DNA of 64,000 nt from Pseudomonadota bacterium (GCA_018262245.1 JAGTRV010000006.1:1-64000), one strand, 5' to 3'. Counted from the first letter of the stretch, positions 43,676 through 53,540 are shown. Program-made: numbers and translations. The notes: a model not told the origin generated them from the letters alone.

Positions 43676-44206
43676 CTACATCTTTTCGTCGTGGCTGGTG
43701 CCGCCGCTCAGGTCGACCATGTCGATGCTGACCTGGGCAAAAGGCAACACCTTGCCCCCGTACTGTTCGGCAAACTTGCGGGCATCGGCCTCGCGGGCAA
43801 AGGATGGAACAGTCGGTCCCATCGAACCGCGGCGCGGGCTGCCAACGACATAGAAGGCAGTTTTGGCATCGATCCATTGGCCTTCGGGCCGGGTCCAGTC
43901 GGCCTTGCCCATATCCTGGGTGTAGACGGCGACGACACGCTTCTTCTGTTCCGGACGCAGCAGGATGGAGAACATCTCGCGGGTGTCGCAGAAGAAATCC
44001 GGTTCGCCCTGATCGTAATGAATCTGCGCCTTGGGGCCGGGGAAATCGAGCAGGATCATGCCGTCCAGCGAGCAGGAAGTATCGGCGGCGATTTCGCGGG
44101 CTTGTGCCGGCTTGGCCGGCTCGCCGCAGGCCGTCAGCAGCAGCGCACCGAGCAGGAGGGGCAGGAGTCGGATTGCGGTCTGCCGACTGGTATTGCGTTG
44201 TTTCAT
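43676..44206 (-). CDS. nosL: NosL copper chaperone lipoprotein
   Basis: 176 residues. The signal ends LLTAC, so it is a lipoprotein. NosL delivers Cu(I) for assembly of the CuZ centre of NosZ. The family's TSCSLDGMIL segment (Cys, Met copper-binding candidates) and the FFCDTREMF and YVVGSPRRGSMGP blocks are present. It overlaps nosY by 4 nt. Confidence 0.93.
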   Translation of the reverse strand: MKQRNTSRQTAIRLLPLLLGALLLTACGEPAKPAQAREIAADTSCSLDGMILLDFPGPKAQIHYDQGEPDFFCDTREMFSILLRPEQKKRVVAVYTQDMGKADWTRPEGQWIDAKTAFYVVGSPRRGSMGPTVPSFAREADARKFAEQYGGKVLPFAQVSIDMVDLSGGTSHDEKM

Positions 44207-45024
44207 TTGAACCTCCAGGCCGCCACACCGAGTGGGGCAATGATCCAGAACACCATGGCGCTGCCGAGCAGCCAGGGGTTGGCCAGGGTTTCGGGGAAGA
44301 CCGTGGCCAGGCCGTAGAGGCGCTGGACGTCTTCGAAACCGAAAATGTTGAGAATGCGGAAAATGTCGGCCGGGTTCAGCATCAGCAACACCGGGAAGAA
44401 ATTCAGGTTCAGCTTGCCCTCGCTGATCACCAGCAGGCCGAGCAGCAGCAGGTCATAGACCAGTACGTAGAAGAACCACAGGGCGATGGCGATGCCGCTC
44501 GCCCGCATGCGGTCTTCGGCCAGCACCGAGACCATGACCGCCAGGCTCAGGAAACACAGGCTCAACAGGAAGGCGCTGAGCACGAAGCCGCCGTAATGAA
44601 ACAGCGCGGCGCTGCCCAACTGGTAGAACAGCAGCAGGCCGGCCAGCCCGAAACCGGCAACGGTGGCGACACCGAGGGCGCCGGCCAGGCCGGTGAATTT
44701 GCCGAGCAGTACTTCGAAGCGGGTAATCGGCATCGACAGCAGCAAGTCGAGCGAGCCGCGTTCGCGCTCGGCGACGATGGCATCGTAGCCGAGGATCAAG
44801 GCAATCAGGGGCACCAGGTAAATGACCAGACTGACCAGGCTGGCGATCGTGACGTCGATGCTGCGCCAGCCGACCGCGCCCTGCTGGGCGGCACCGAAAT
44901 AGGCAATGACCAGCGCGAACACCGTGAATACGGCGGCGACGGCGAGCACCCAGCGGTTGCGCAGGCGATCGCGGAACTCCTTGCCGGCGATGACGCCGAT
45001 CTGGCCGAATTCGATGGCGCTCAT
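44203..45024 (-). CDS. nosY: NosY ABC transporter permease
   Basis: 273 residues from the ATG at 45024. Six membrane helices (about 25-45, 60-82, 105-130, 145-170, 178-205, 250-270) with the ERERGSLDLLLSMPITR motif of ABC-2 type NosY proteins. It pairs with the NosF ATPase and with NosD to supply a sulfur species for the CuZ cluster. The gene starts 109 nt after nosF, an unusually wide gap for this operon that contains palindromes. Confidence 0.93.
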   Translation of the reverse strand: MSAIEFGQIGVIAGKEFRDRLRNRWVLAVAAVFTVFALVIAYFGAAQQGAVGWRSIDVTIASLVSLVIYLVPLIALILGYDAIVAERERGSLDLLLSMPITRFEVLLGKFTGLAGALGVATVAGFGLAGLLLFYQLGSAALFHYGGFVLSAFLLSLCFLSLAVMVSVLAEDRMRASGIAIALWFFYVLVYDLLLLGLLVISEGKLNLNFFPVLLMLNPADIFRILNIFGFEDVQRLYGLATVFPETLANPWLLGSAMVFWIIAPLGVAAWRFK

Positions 45025-45051
45025 GGTGCTGCTCCGAGCAGTAAGCAGGGG

Positions 45052-45068
45052 CCCGGGCAACGCCCGGG
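45052..45068. repeat. GC-rich palindromes in the nosF-nosY gap
   Basis: CCCGGGC-AAC-GCCCGGG (45052-45068) and a nearby CGCCCGCGAGTGGGCG stem (about 45071-45087) lie within the 109-nt gap between nosF and nosY. They could slow transcription or protect mRNA segments; they also resemble short extragenic palindromes. Confidence 0.45.
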
Positions 45069-45133
45069 ATGCGCACGCCCGCGAGTGGGCGGCTGGGCAA
45101 CATGTTTTTGCGGGTAAGCCTGATTGGCGGTTG

Positions 45134-46057
45134 TCATGTTGCCTCTTCCTCCGCATAGCCGAGGAAGATGTCTTCCAGGGAAGGTTCATGGACGTCGATG
45201 TCGCGAATGCTCGGGCCGGCCGCGGTCAAGGCAGCCAGCAAGGCCATTTTCTTTTGCCGAGGACAGGCGAAACGGGCGATACCGTCGATCGTTTCGACCG
45301 GACCGATGTTCAGGGAGGCGAGCGTGGTCATCAGAAGTTTGTCATCGCCGGGCCGGAAGCTGACGCGCAGCGTCAGCGGCAGATTCTGGCCCTGGCGCAG
45401 TGCATGTACGGTGCCCAGCGCCTGAATGCGGCCGTTGCGCATCAGGGCCAGGCGGTCGACGCGTTGTTGGATCTCGGCCAGGATGTGCGAGGTCAACACG
45501 ACGGTGACGCCGCCCTGGCGCAATTCGGCCAGGATGCGATAGAACTCGAGGATGCCCTGCGGATCGAGACCGTTGGTCGGCTCGTCGAGGAACAACAGGC
45601 GTGGCGAGCCGAGCAGGGCCTGGGCAAAACCGAGGCGCTGGCGCATGCCCTTCGAGTAGTTGCGCACCCGCTGCCCGGCGGCGCCGACCAGCCCGACCTT
45701 CTCGAGCAAGGCCGGGCTGGTGCTGCGATCAACGCCTTTCAGCCGGGCGAAGAAGTGCAGGGTTTCCAGGCCGGTCAGGTTGTCGTACAGGGCAAGGCTT
45801 TCCGGCAGGTAGCCGATACCGCGGCGCACGTCGCGGAAGGCGGCGCCATGGACGCTCCGGCCGCCGATTCGGATTTCGCCGCTGCTCGCCGGCAGCAGGC
45901 CGAGCATCATCTTGAACAGGGTCGTCTTGCCGGCGCCGTTGTGGCCGATCAGGCCGAACAGTTCGCCGCTGCCCACCGTCAGGTCGACGCCGTCCACGGC
46001 TTTGACCGCGCCGTAGGCCTTGTGCACGTTGCGGATTTCAATGAGCTTGTCGGTCAA
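45134..46057 (-). CDS. nosF: NosF ABC transporter ATPase
   Basis: 307 residues. Walker A GHNGAGKTT near residue 40, signature NYSKGMRQRLG, Walker B LLFLDEPTNGLDP and the switch His in LTSHILAE are all intact. It energises NosY for CuZ maturation. The start overlaps the end of nosD by 20 nt. Confidence 0.95.
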   Translation of the reverse strand: MTDKLIEIRNVHKAYGAVKAVDGVDLTVGSGELFGLIGHNGAGKTTLFKMMLGLLPASSGEIRIGGRSVHGAAFRDVRRGIGYLPESLALYDNLTGLETLHFFARLKGVDRSTSPALLEKVGLVGAAGQRVRNYSKGMRQRLGFAQALLGSPRLLFLDEPTNGLDPQGILEFYRILAELRQGGVTVVLTSHILAEIQQRVDRLALMRNGRIQALGTVHALRQGQNLPLTLRVSFRPGDDKLLMTTLASLNIGPVETIDGIARFACPRQKKMALLAALTAAGPSIRDIDVHEPSLEDIFLGYAEEEAT

Positions 46058-47291
46058 TCCACTGGCTCCAGTCAGGGTTCAAGGGTTGCATGCGCGGCTT
46101 TTTGTCGACGATGCTCGGGCTGCGCAGCAGCGGGAACTGGCGGGCGATCAGGCGCAGGCTGTGCACCGCCGGGCTGTTCAGCAACAACTTGACCAGCGGG
46201 TATTTCCAGGTCAGCCGGTCGACCAGGTCGTTGGCCTCGTAGGGCACGTCGCCGAAGCCGTCACCGTTGGCATCCCAGCCGGCATAGTTGCTCCAGTAAT
46301 TGCCTTTCTGCTTGCCCCAGAGTTCGTCGTGGGTCGCGACATAGCGCACCTGTTCGCGATTCTGGATGAAGTCGTTGCCGTCCACATCGTTGTGGATCGA
46401 ACCGGCCCAGACGTGGGCGCCGACCCGGTTGCCGATCACCCGGTTGCCCTTCAGCACGTTGTACTCGGCGTCATAGATGAAGAAGCCGCGACCGTTGCCG
46501 GCGACCACGTTGTTCTCAATCACCGAATCCTGGATGGTGCGCAGCATGATGCCGTGGTCGGTGTTGCCCCAGGCCCGGTTGTTGCGCACCGTCTGGCGGC
46601 GCACTTCCATCAGGGCGAGGCCGCCGCGGTTCAGGTAACTCTCGTTGTCTTCCCACAGGTTGTCGTTGGAATTCATGTAGTGCGTGCCGTAGCGCAGGTG
46701 GTGCATGCTGTTGCCGCGAAACACTGCGTGGTGCGAAACATCGACATAGATGCCGTCGCGGGCGAAGCTGATGTGGTTGCCGATGATCCGGGCGCCGGTC
46801 GTGTTGTAGAGCTGGATGCCGTTGCCGCGCCGGGCCGACGACAGATCGCGCTTGCTGGTGATCAGGTTGTTGCTGACTTCGGGGTCTTTCAGCTTTTCGA
46901 GCCAGACCCCGAACAGGTTGTAGACCAGCGCGTTGTTGCGCACGGCAATGCGGTGCGAGCCCGGCTCGACGTAGATGCCGGCATTCTGGGCGGTCAGGTC
47001 GGCACCGCTGTCGCGGACGATAAAGCCTTCGATCAGCACATCCGGCGACTTGACCCGGATCACGTCGCCGCTTTCGCCGCCGGACAGCGTCGGGCGGTCG
47101 ACGCCGATCAGGCGCAGCGGCTTGTCGATGATCAGATGCTCTTCATAGTAGCCACGCTGCACGCGCACCGTATCGCCGGCTTTGGCCGCCTGCACCGCCG
47201 CAGCGATCGAGGCGCCGGGCGCGACCTGCCATTCGGCGGCCGAGAGCGGCCAACTGATGAGCAGGAGCAGCGCGACGGCGAAGGTTTTCAT
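46038..47291 (-). CDS. nosD: NosD periplasmic copper-centre maturation protein
   Basis: 417 residues from the ATG at 47291, placed 14 nt after the nosR stop; an upstream start at 47315 overlapping nosR is possible. Signal peptide KTFAVALLLLISWPLSAA. The protein is a right-handed beta-helix of CASH/PbH1 repeats (for example SNNLITSKRDL, NHISFARDGIYVD, NRVIGNRVGAHVWAGS), as known for NosD, which works with NosFY in assembling the CuZ site of NosZ. Confidence 0.95.
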   Translation of the reverse strand: MKTFAVALLLLISWPLSAAEWQVAPGASIAAAVQAAKAGDTVRVQRGYYEEHLIIDKPLRLIGVDRPTLSGGESGDVIRVKSPDVLIEGFIVRDSGADLTAQNAGIYVEPGSHRIAVRNNALVYNLFGVWLEKLKDPEVSNNLITSKRDLSSARRGNGIQLYNTTGARIIGNHISFARDGIYVDVSHHAVFRGNSMHHLRYGTHYMNSNDNLWEDNESYLNRGGLALMEVRRQTVRNNRAWGNTDHGIMLRTIQDSVIENNVVAGNGRGFFIYDAEYNVLKGNRVIGNRVGAHVWAGSIHNDVDGNDFIQNREQVRYVATHDELWGKQKGNYWSNYAGWDANGDGFGDVPYEANDLVDRLTWKYPLVKLLLNSPAVHSLRLIARQFPLLRSPSIVDKKPRMQPLNPDWSQWIDRQAH

Positions 47292-47304
47292 GGCCGGAGC
47301 GATA

Positions 47305-49458
47305 TCAGCGAACAACCTTGATCGGAATGTAGTAGCCGTCGTCGCCGATCGGCGTCAGTGCTATCCCTGCCTTGGTCCGCCGGCGGCGCTCCTGGGAAAG
47401 TGGCGGACAGGTGTGATCGTCGTAGTAGAGGATCTGGCATTCCAGACAAAGCAGGCATTCGCGCTGGTCGATGCGGCCATCATCGGCGATGGCCAGCGAA
47501 CCGCAACCTTTCTGGCAGGCGTGGCAGGTCGTGCATTCGTCCTTGCGCTTCAGCTTGATGAAACGGAAGGTGGTCGGAATCGCCAGGCCGGCGCCGAGCG
47601 GGCACAGGTATTTGCAGAACGGCCGCTCGACGAACAGGCCGGCGACAAAGAGCAATGCCCAGTAAGTCACGAAAGGCCAGGCCCGGTGCCAGACGCCGCC
47701 GACCAGGAAGGTCGACTTGAAGGGCTCGATCTCGGCCATCTTCTCGGCGGTGCCGATGTCGTAGAAGGACACCGCAATCAGCACCACGAAAATGCCGTAC
47801 TTCAGCCAGCGCAGACGGTTGTGCCAGACCATCGGCAGGTGGAACTGGAAGCGCTTCAGTCCTAGTGCGCCGGCGATCTTGAACGACAGTTCGGACAGCG
47901 AGCCGTAGGGGCACAGCCAGCCGCAGAACAGGCCGCGGCCCCAGATGAACAGAACGGCTGCGATGAACCACCAGAAGATGAAGATCAGCGGGTCGGACAG
48001 GAACAACTCCCAGCGCCATTGATAGACCAGCGAATGCAGCCAGGTCATGACGTGGGTGATGCTCGGCTGGGCCAGACCGTAGAAGCCGACGAAGCCGATG
48101 CTGGCGGTCCACGTCAGATACTTGGGAATGCTGACCCAGCGCTTGTCCTTGCGCGTCGCCCGGCGGACCAGCTTGTCGCGCATGGCGTAGAGGCCGGCGG
48201 TGGCGGCCAGTAGCAGTACAAAAAGCGCGATTTCCAGCTTCTTGCCCCGCCATACCTGCACCCAGGTCGGGTCGGGACGCATCACGGTCGGTCGGCCGCC
48301 TTCCAGATAGCGCTCGGGCAGCCAGTATTCGCGCTCGAAATTGGCGAAGGTCTTGCTGCCGCTTTCCTTATCCACCTTGTTGGCCAGGAAAACCAGGCTC
48401 CACGGATAGGCGGCGCTGAAGCCGCCACCGCGCAGGATGAAAATCCCCGATTCCTTGTAGGCCGGGGCACCGGCGGCGGCAACGCTGTAAAGATTCTGGT
48501 AGTCGGTGTCGCGAAAAGTGTGGCTGTCCAGCTCCTGGGCAACCTGGATGCGGTCATAGATGCCGCCACGCACGAAGCCAGACCCTTTGAAGGAAGCCGT
48601 ACCATTGGCAACGATGAAAATCGCGTGTTCGTCCGGCTTCAAATCCGCCATCAGGCGCTTCCAAGCCGCTTCACCAAGGATGCTGCGGCCGACCATCGGC
48701 GCATTCAGATAGCCAAAATAAAGATCGATATACGGTTGGCCGCGGGAATCGATTCCCAACTCGTCCGGCTGGACGGTCAAGTGCTGGACGCTGCCTTCGT
48801 CGAGCAAGGTTTTCCAGTCGGCAAGACCGGACTGTGCAGTAAAGCGGGCCGCGGGTCGCGGGACCGCCTTGACGATGCCGACTTGTTTGGCGATCGCATA
48901 GGCGCTGCGCATCACCACCTGGTTTTCGGCAATCACCGTCACGGTGGCGCCGCTGATCGCATTGAGGCCAATCCGGTCGTCCCCGGCCGACGATTTGCCG
49001 ATTTCCACCTTGGCGCCAGCGAACTTGCCCACGTACTGGGCGATGAATTTGGTCAGCTCCCCCTCAGGGATGCCGACCAGCAGGATCGGCTCACTGTGCT
49101 TGAGGATGCGCACGCCACTGATGATCCCCTGCGGATACATGCCGATCAGCGTCACCACCGGCTTGCCGGAATAGGCCGGAATATCGACGATGTCGGTGGA
49201 CAGGAAGACATAGCCAAGCAACTGGCGACCCGGACCGCTGCCGCGATAGGCCTCGACATAGCTCGGCCGGCCTTTGCGCAACGAGAAGGTTTCGGCACCG
49301 GGCATCACCTCCCGGCACGGCGCGTAGGCACAAAGATCGGGATCGGTGTTCAACTGCGCCGGCAGCGGGGCATCGTAGGAACCGGCATGACCGGAGAGCG
49401 ACCAGCACAGGGTCAACAACAGGGGCAGGAGACCTGCCAGAAAACGAGGCAACTTCAT
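47305..49458 (-). CDS. nosR: NosR, membrane iron-sulfur flavoprotein for N2O reduction
   Basis: 717 residues, full length. Signal sequence, then a periplasmic FMN-binding domain (SGATVTV, covalent FMN on Thr), followed by membrane helices (about 410-650) with two CxxxCP motifs (CGWLCPYG, CKYLCPLG), and a C-terminal 2[4Fe-4S] ferredoxin domain (CTTCHACQKGC, CLLCLECQ). It is thought to feed electrons from quinol toward NosZ. Presence of nosR beside a Tat-exported NosZ is the clade I arrangement. Confidence 0.96.
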   Translation of the reverse strand: MKLPRFLAGLLPLLLTLCWSLSGHAGSYDAPLPAQLNTDPDLCAYAPCREVMPGAETFSLRKGRPSYVEAYRGSGPGRQLLGYVFLSTDIVDIPAYSGKPVVTLIGMYPQGIISGVRILKHSEPILLVGIPEGELTKFIAQYVGKFAGAKVEIGKSSAGDDRIGLNAISGATVTVIAENQVVMRSAYAIAKQVGIVKAVPRPAARFTAQSGLADWKTLLDEGSVQHLTVQPDELGIDSRGQPYIDLYFGYLNAPMVGRSILGEAAWKRLMADLKPDEHAIFIVANGTASFKGSGFVRGGIYDRIQVAQELDSHTFRDTDYQNLYSVAAAGAPAYKESGIFILRGGGFSAAYPWSLVFLANKVDKESGSKTFANFEREYWLPERYLEGGRPTVMRPDPTWVQVWRGKKLEIALFVLLLAATAGLYAMRDKLVRRATRKDKRWVSIPKYLTWTASIGFVGFYGLAQPSITHVMTWLHSLVYQWRWELFLSDPLIFIFWWFIAAVLFIWGRGLFCGWLCPYGSLSELSFKIAGALGLKRFQFHLPMVWHNRLRWLKYGIFVVLIAVSFYDIGTAEKMAEIEPFKSTFLVGGVWHRAWPFVTYWALLFVAGLFVERPFCKYLCPLGAGLAIPTTFRFIKLKRKDECTTCHACQKGCGSLAIADDGRIDQRECLLCLECQILYYDDHTCPPLSQERRRRTKAGIALTPIGDDGYYIPIKVVR

Positions 49459-49533
49459 GATTCAGCCATAGGTGAGGGGAGCAACGGGTGGGAGGGAGTC
49501 CCGCCGCCCCCCTCGGGGAGGAACTTTGGCCGA

Positions 49534-51456
49534 TCAGGCCTCGACAATCATGCGACCGCGCATTTCCAGATGGAGGGCATGGCAGAAGTGGGTGCAGTAG
49601 TACCAGAACACCCCGGGCCGTTCGACCTTGAAGGTCACCGACTTGGTTTCCTGCGGGCCGACGATCATGCAGATATCGTGGCCTTCGATGGCGAAGCCGT
49701 GGTGCAGGTCTTCCACCTTGTCGTGGTTGGTCAGGATGACAGTGACTTCGTCCCCTTTGCTGACAACGAACTCGCTGGGCGTGAAGGTCGGCGCCACCGA
49801 CATGATGCGCACCGTGACCTTGTTGCCGTTGCGCTTGATGCCGGTATCGTCAAAGCCCTTGACGTGAATCGGTGAGTCTTCCAGGGTGTAGATCTGCTTG
49901 GTCTTGATGATGTCGCGGCGAATGATGATCGCGTCGTGTGGTTCCGGATGGGCGGTGTGGTCCGCCAGCAGCACCATCTTGTCGCCGCTGATGTCGATCA
50001 GTTGTTCGGTCTCGACGTGCACCGGACCGACCGGCAGGAAACGGTCTTTCGAGAACTTGTTGCCGGACATGAAATAGACGCCATCGGCTTCCTTGGTCTC
50101 GCCCATCGAGGCATAGCTGTGGCCCGGCTGGTAATGAACGTCGATCCGGTCAAGCACGACCTTGACCTGTTTGTCGCCCTTGTACTGGGCAATGGCCGCG
50201 GCGACATTCCATTTCACGACCTGGCTGTCGAGGAATAGCGAGGTATAGGCATTGCCCTTGTTGTCGAAGCCGGTATGCAAGGGGCCAAGGCCGATTTCCG
50301 GTTCGCCGACGACGCAGTCCTGAGTGTCCTTGATTTCGCCGTCGAACCACTTCAGGACCAGCGCATGCTCGATCACGGTGGCGGTCGGCGACAGCTTGCC
50401 GGCGCAGACGTAGTACTTGCCGTCCGGCGAAATATTGACGCCGTGCGGGTTCTTGGGCACAGGAACGTAACAGGTCAGGGCCGTCTTCGGATCCTTGTTG
50501 GCATCGCGGGTGCCATCGATGACCGGCACCTTGGATGTCCCGATCGTAAAACTCTTGCCGGCCTTGACGGCCGCTTCGATGCGCTCAACGTTGAAGAAGA
50601 TGCAGGCATCCTTCTCGGCCGACATCATGTCGGCAAAGACCAGACCGTTTTCGGTGTTGTAGCAGTTCAGGGCCGCCAGCTTGCCGTCGTAGGAGGTGGC
50701 GCAGAGGTCCATGTTGCCGTCAATCTTGACCTGCCAGCGAATTTCCATGCTTTCGGAGTCGACGCAGGTCAGCAGGCAGCCATAGCCGGCCGGGTTCTGC
50801 CAGTCCTTGGGCGTATTGGGCAGCGGCACGTGGAATTCGGCGCCACAGAATACCCGCGTGGTGTGGTTGATACTGGCATCGACCGGATCGCGTTTGTCCG
50901 GGAAAATGCCGTGGAAACCCTGAACATTGGGAATTTCGGTGATCTTGTCGGTTTCCAGATAGTCGCCGCGGATACGAGCCAGGCGATTATTGATCTTGTC
51001 GTTGATCCAGAAATACTTGCCGTCGTAGGTACCGTCAGCGTATGAACCGTGCACGTGGTGGGTGTCGCCGGTGTGGTACTTGAGGCTGCCATCGGCCTTG
51101 GTGCCGAGAATCTTCTTCGATTCGTTGGTAATGCCCCAGCCCGACATCGGGTCCATATTGAACACCGGGATACGCTTCAGCGTCCGGCCGGACGGCACGC
51201 CCATGATACGGGCTTCGCCCGAGTGGCCGCCGCTGGAAACCAGATAATAATCATCGAGTTGCCCCGGCTTCACCTCGACCTTGCTGTGGGCGTCGGCGCT
51301 GACCGGCTTGGCTGCGGATGCGGGTTGGCCCTGCTCGGCCTTGTTGCAGCCGGCCAAGCCCAGGCCGACCCCGGCCATGCCCGCGATACCGGCGGTGTTG
51401 AGGAACTTGCGGCGGTTGTTGTCTAGCGGCGTTTTGCTCTTGCTGTCTTCTGACAT
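49534..51456 (-). CDS. nosZ: Nitrous oxide reductase, clade I type
   Basis: 640 residues. A twin-arginine signal (NNRRKFLNTAGIAG) exports the folded enzyme. The N-terminal seven-bladed propeller carries CuZ histidines, for example in DTHHVHG; the C-terminal cupredoxin domain has the CuA site CTHFCHALHLEM. It reduces N2O to N2 in the periplasm. Tat export and the linked nosR place it in clade I. First nos gene, with GGAG before the ATG and a 136-nt gap to the response-regulator gene upstream. Confidence 0.97.
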   Translation of the reverse strand: MSEDSKSKTPLDNNRRKFLNTAGIAGMAGVGLGLAGCNKAEQGQPASAAKPVSADAHSKVEVKPGQLDDYYLVSSGGHSGEARIMGVPSGRTLKRIPVFNMDPMSGWGITNESKKILGTKADGSLKYHTGDTHHVHGSYADGTYDGKYFWINDKINNRLARIRGDYLETDKITEIPNVQGFHGIFPDKRDPVDASINHTTRVFCGAEFHVPLPNTPKDWQNPAGYGCLLTCVDSESMEIRWQVKIDGNMDLCATSYDGKLAALNCYNTENGLVFADMMSAEKDACIFFNVERIEAAVKAGKSFTIGTSKVPVIDGTRDANKDPKTALTCYVPVPKNPHGVNISPDGKYYVCAGKLSPTATVIEHALVLKWFDGEIKDTQDCVVGEPEIGLGPLHTGFDNKGNAYTSLFLDSQVVKWNVAAAIAQYKGDKQVKVVLDRIDVHYQPGHSYASMGETKEADGVYFMSGNKFSKDRFLPVGPVHVETEQLIDISGDKMVLLADHTAHPEPHDAIIIRRDIIKTKQIYTLEDSPIHVKGFDDTGIKRNGNKVTVRIMSVAPTFTPSEFVVSKGDEVTVILTNHDKVEDLHHGFAIEGHDICMIVGPQETKSVTFKVERPGVFWYYCTHFCHALHLEMRGRMIVEA

Positions 51457-51592
51457 TCGGTGCTCCGTGGTGGATTCATCAGTGTTTCGATGATCTACGC
51501 CGGGCCGATTGTTGTATGTCGGATAAGTCCCACAAGGCGCTGCTGATTTCTTGATTCAGCGCGTTTCTTGAAGTTAGATCAAAAAGTTCGAC

Positions 51593-52234
51593 TCAGAGCG
51601 TGGTCAGACCGTGCAGCAGCGCGAACCTGACCAAACCCGGCAGATCGCCGATGCCGAGTTTCTGCATCATGCGGCTGCGATAGGTGTCCACCGTTTTCGG
51701 CGAGATATTGAGCTGGTGGGCGATGTCGATACCCGAACGGCCTTCGACCAGCAATTGCAGGATTTCCCGCTCGCGCTGGCTGAGGGACTCCAGCGGGCTT
51801 TCCACGGCGCGTTTCCGTACATAGTCGTCAACCACCGATTCGGTGATCATCTGGCTCAAGTAGCGCCGCCCGCTATGCACCATGCGTACGGCATCGACCA
51901 CTTCATTGCCGGCCGATTCCTTGCGCAGATAACCCTGGGCCCCCGCCTGGAGTGCCCGGAAAACGTGTTCGACGGTAGAGTGCATCGACAGCATGACAAT
52001 CTTTGCTGTCTCCTGCTTCTCCATGATCTGGGCAGTGGCCTCGATGCCGTTCAGAAGCGGCATGGCAAGGTCCATCAGCACGACGTCCGGTTTCAAGCGA
52101 ATAGCGGCCTCGACTGCCTCGCGGCCATCAGCCACTTCACCGATGACGCGAATGTCCGACTGGTTTTCAAGCAGCAGGCGTAAACCGTCGCGAACCACGG
52201 CGTGGTCGTCGGCGATCAGAACGGTAATGGTCAT
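51593..52234 (-). CDS. NarL/FixJ-type response regulator
   Basis: 213 residues from the ATG at 52234. Receiver domain with DD at residues 9-10, phospho-Asp in VVLMDLAMPLLNG and Lys in GYLRKES; C-terminal LuxR-type helix-turn-helix (LSQREREILQLLVEGRSGIDIAHQLNISPKTVDTY). It overlaps its kinase gene by 4 nt and stands directly before nosZ on the same strand, so control of N2O respiration or the surrounding genes is likely but unproven. Confidence 0.93.
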   Translation of the reverse strand: MTITVLIADDHAVVRDGLRLLLENQSDIRVIGEVADGREAVEAAIRLKPDVVLMDLAMPLLNGIEATAQIMEKQETAKIVMLSMHSTVEHVFRALQAGAQGYLRKESAGNEVVDAVRMVHSGRRYLSQMITESVVDDYVRKRAVESPLESLSQREREILQLLVEGRSGIDIAHQLNISPKTVDTYRSRMMQKLGIGDLPGLVRFALLHGLTTL

Positions 52235-53430
52235 GCGGCCTCCGGATGGCTGGTTGGAATCGTTACGACAACGCTGCTGCCACGGTCGTCGCCGGGGGTG
52301 ATGCGCATCACACCGCCAATCGTGCGTGCCCGTTCGGCCATGATGGCCAGCCCCCAACCGCTGCCTGCCGCTGGCTGGAGCAGCCGCGCCGGTGCGATGC
52401 CGATACCGTTGTCGCAGACCTTCAGCTCGATGCCTGTCGATGCCCGGGTCAGGGAAACGGAGACTTCGGTGGCGTGGGCATGTTTGGCAACGTTGATCAA
52501 CGCTTCCTGAGCAATGCGAAATAGCGTGGTCTCGACTTTGCCCGGCAAGCGGGAAAGATTGTCGCTGGCGGCATACCGAAAAGAAATGCCGGTACGCCCG
52601 GAAAACTCCTCACCATGCCAGCGCAGCGCGGTATTCAGTCCATACTGTTCCAGCAGCGCAGGATGCAATTCCTCCATGACGCCGCGCACAGTCTCTGTCG
52701 TTTGCGCCACCAAGACCAGGGCATCTCTGATTCGGCCCTGGGCAGCAGGCAGCACCGCCGATGGCAATTGATCGGAAAGCAAGGATAGGTGGAGATTCAG
52801 GCTCATGTTCAATGCTGAAAGATTCTGCCCGATACGGTCATGTAACTCGGTGGCCAAGGCTTTGCGCTCGGCATCCTGGACGGTCACCAGCTGCTTGCTC
52901 AGTGCCTCGAGGCGCTGAGTGTAGTCAATGATTGTTGCTTCCGCTTCCTTCCGCTCGGCAACTTCGATTTGCAGTTTCTCGTTGGCTGCCCGCAGGGCGA
53001 TGGTGCGCTCCTCAACCTGTCTTTCAAGCTCCCTGCTATTTTCGAGCCGACCTGCTTCGAGGGTTCGGCGTACCCATTCCAAACCAAGGGCAACCCATAT
53101 CAGCAGCGAAATGGCCAGACGATTGGCCTGTCCATACCAGGCAACCCCTTCGCTCGGATGCAGCAGCACTTTGACGCCCGCCAGCACTGGCCCGAGTATG
53201 GCAATCGACACCAGCACCTGGTTTTTTGCGCCGACGCCAATCGCGAACAAAGCCACCAGCAGGTAAAGAAATGGCACCGCCAGGCCCAGGGGGGTATGCA
53301 AGTCGAGGGCGAAGATCAAGGCCATTGAGATGGCGATCACCAGGTTGATCAGCGCGTGGGTCCAGTGGCGTGGCATCGGCGTTAAACGAAACAAACCAGC
53401 ATTGTTTTGGGGTTCCCTGTCACTGTTCAT
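52231..53430 (-). CDS. NarX/UhpB-type sensor histidine kinase
   Basis: 399 residues from the ATG at 53430; a TTG at 53550 is possible but weak. An N-terminal MASE-like region of about four membrane helices (roughly 25-125) is followed by a coiled coil, a HisKA_3 dimerisation domain with ATELHDRIGQNLSALNM (phospho-His) and an ATPase domain with IAQEALINVAKHA and GWGLAIMAERA. Only membrane-embedded sensing seems possible, since no large periplasmic domain exists. Partner of the response regulator downstream. Confidence 0.88.
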   Translation of the reverse strand: MNSDREPQNNAGLFRLTPMPRHWTHALINLVIAISMALIFALDLHTPLGLAVPFLYLLVALFAIGVGAKNQVLVSIAILGPVLAGVKVLLHPSEGVAWYGQANRLAISLLIWVALGLEWVRRTLEAGRLENSRELERQVEERTIALRAANEKLQIEVAERKEAEATIIDYTQRLEALSKQLVTVQDAERKALATELHDRIGQNLSALNMSLNLHLSLLSDQLPSAVLPAAQGRIRDALVLVAQTTETVRGVMEELHPALLEQYGLNTALRWHGEEFSGRTGISFRYAASDNLSRLPGKVETTLFRIAQEALINVAKHAHATEVSVSLTRASTGIELKVCDNGIGIAPARLLQPAAGSGWGLAIMAERARTIGGVMRITPGDDRGSSVVVTIPTSHPEAA

Positions 53431-53527
53431 TGGCACGTGGTTGCTCGCCAGCTTGTCATGCAGCACCTGAAGGAGCGGCACGTCGGTTGGCTTTGGGCAA
53501 ACCAAAGGGGACTGCAAACGACCATGA

Positions 53528-53540
53528 CAATAGTTGAGTA
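53528..53540 (-). promoter_or_regulatory. 13-bp motif shared with the CZB chemoreceptor promoter
   Basis: CAATAGTTGAGTA (plus strand), identical to 43223-43235, lies about 100 nt before the kinase start. A looser relative, AGTCAACTA, is at 53641-53649 on the other side of this divergent region. Confidence 0.45.

Noticed and set aside
51568-51582. Possible FNR/Dnr box before nosZ
   Set aside because: On the minus strand it reads TTGATCTAACTTCAA, one base too long between half-sites, and no -10 element falls at the matching distance. Anaerobic control of nosZ remains likely on general grounds but is not shown by this site.
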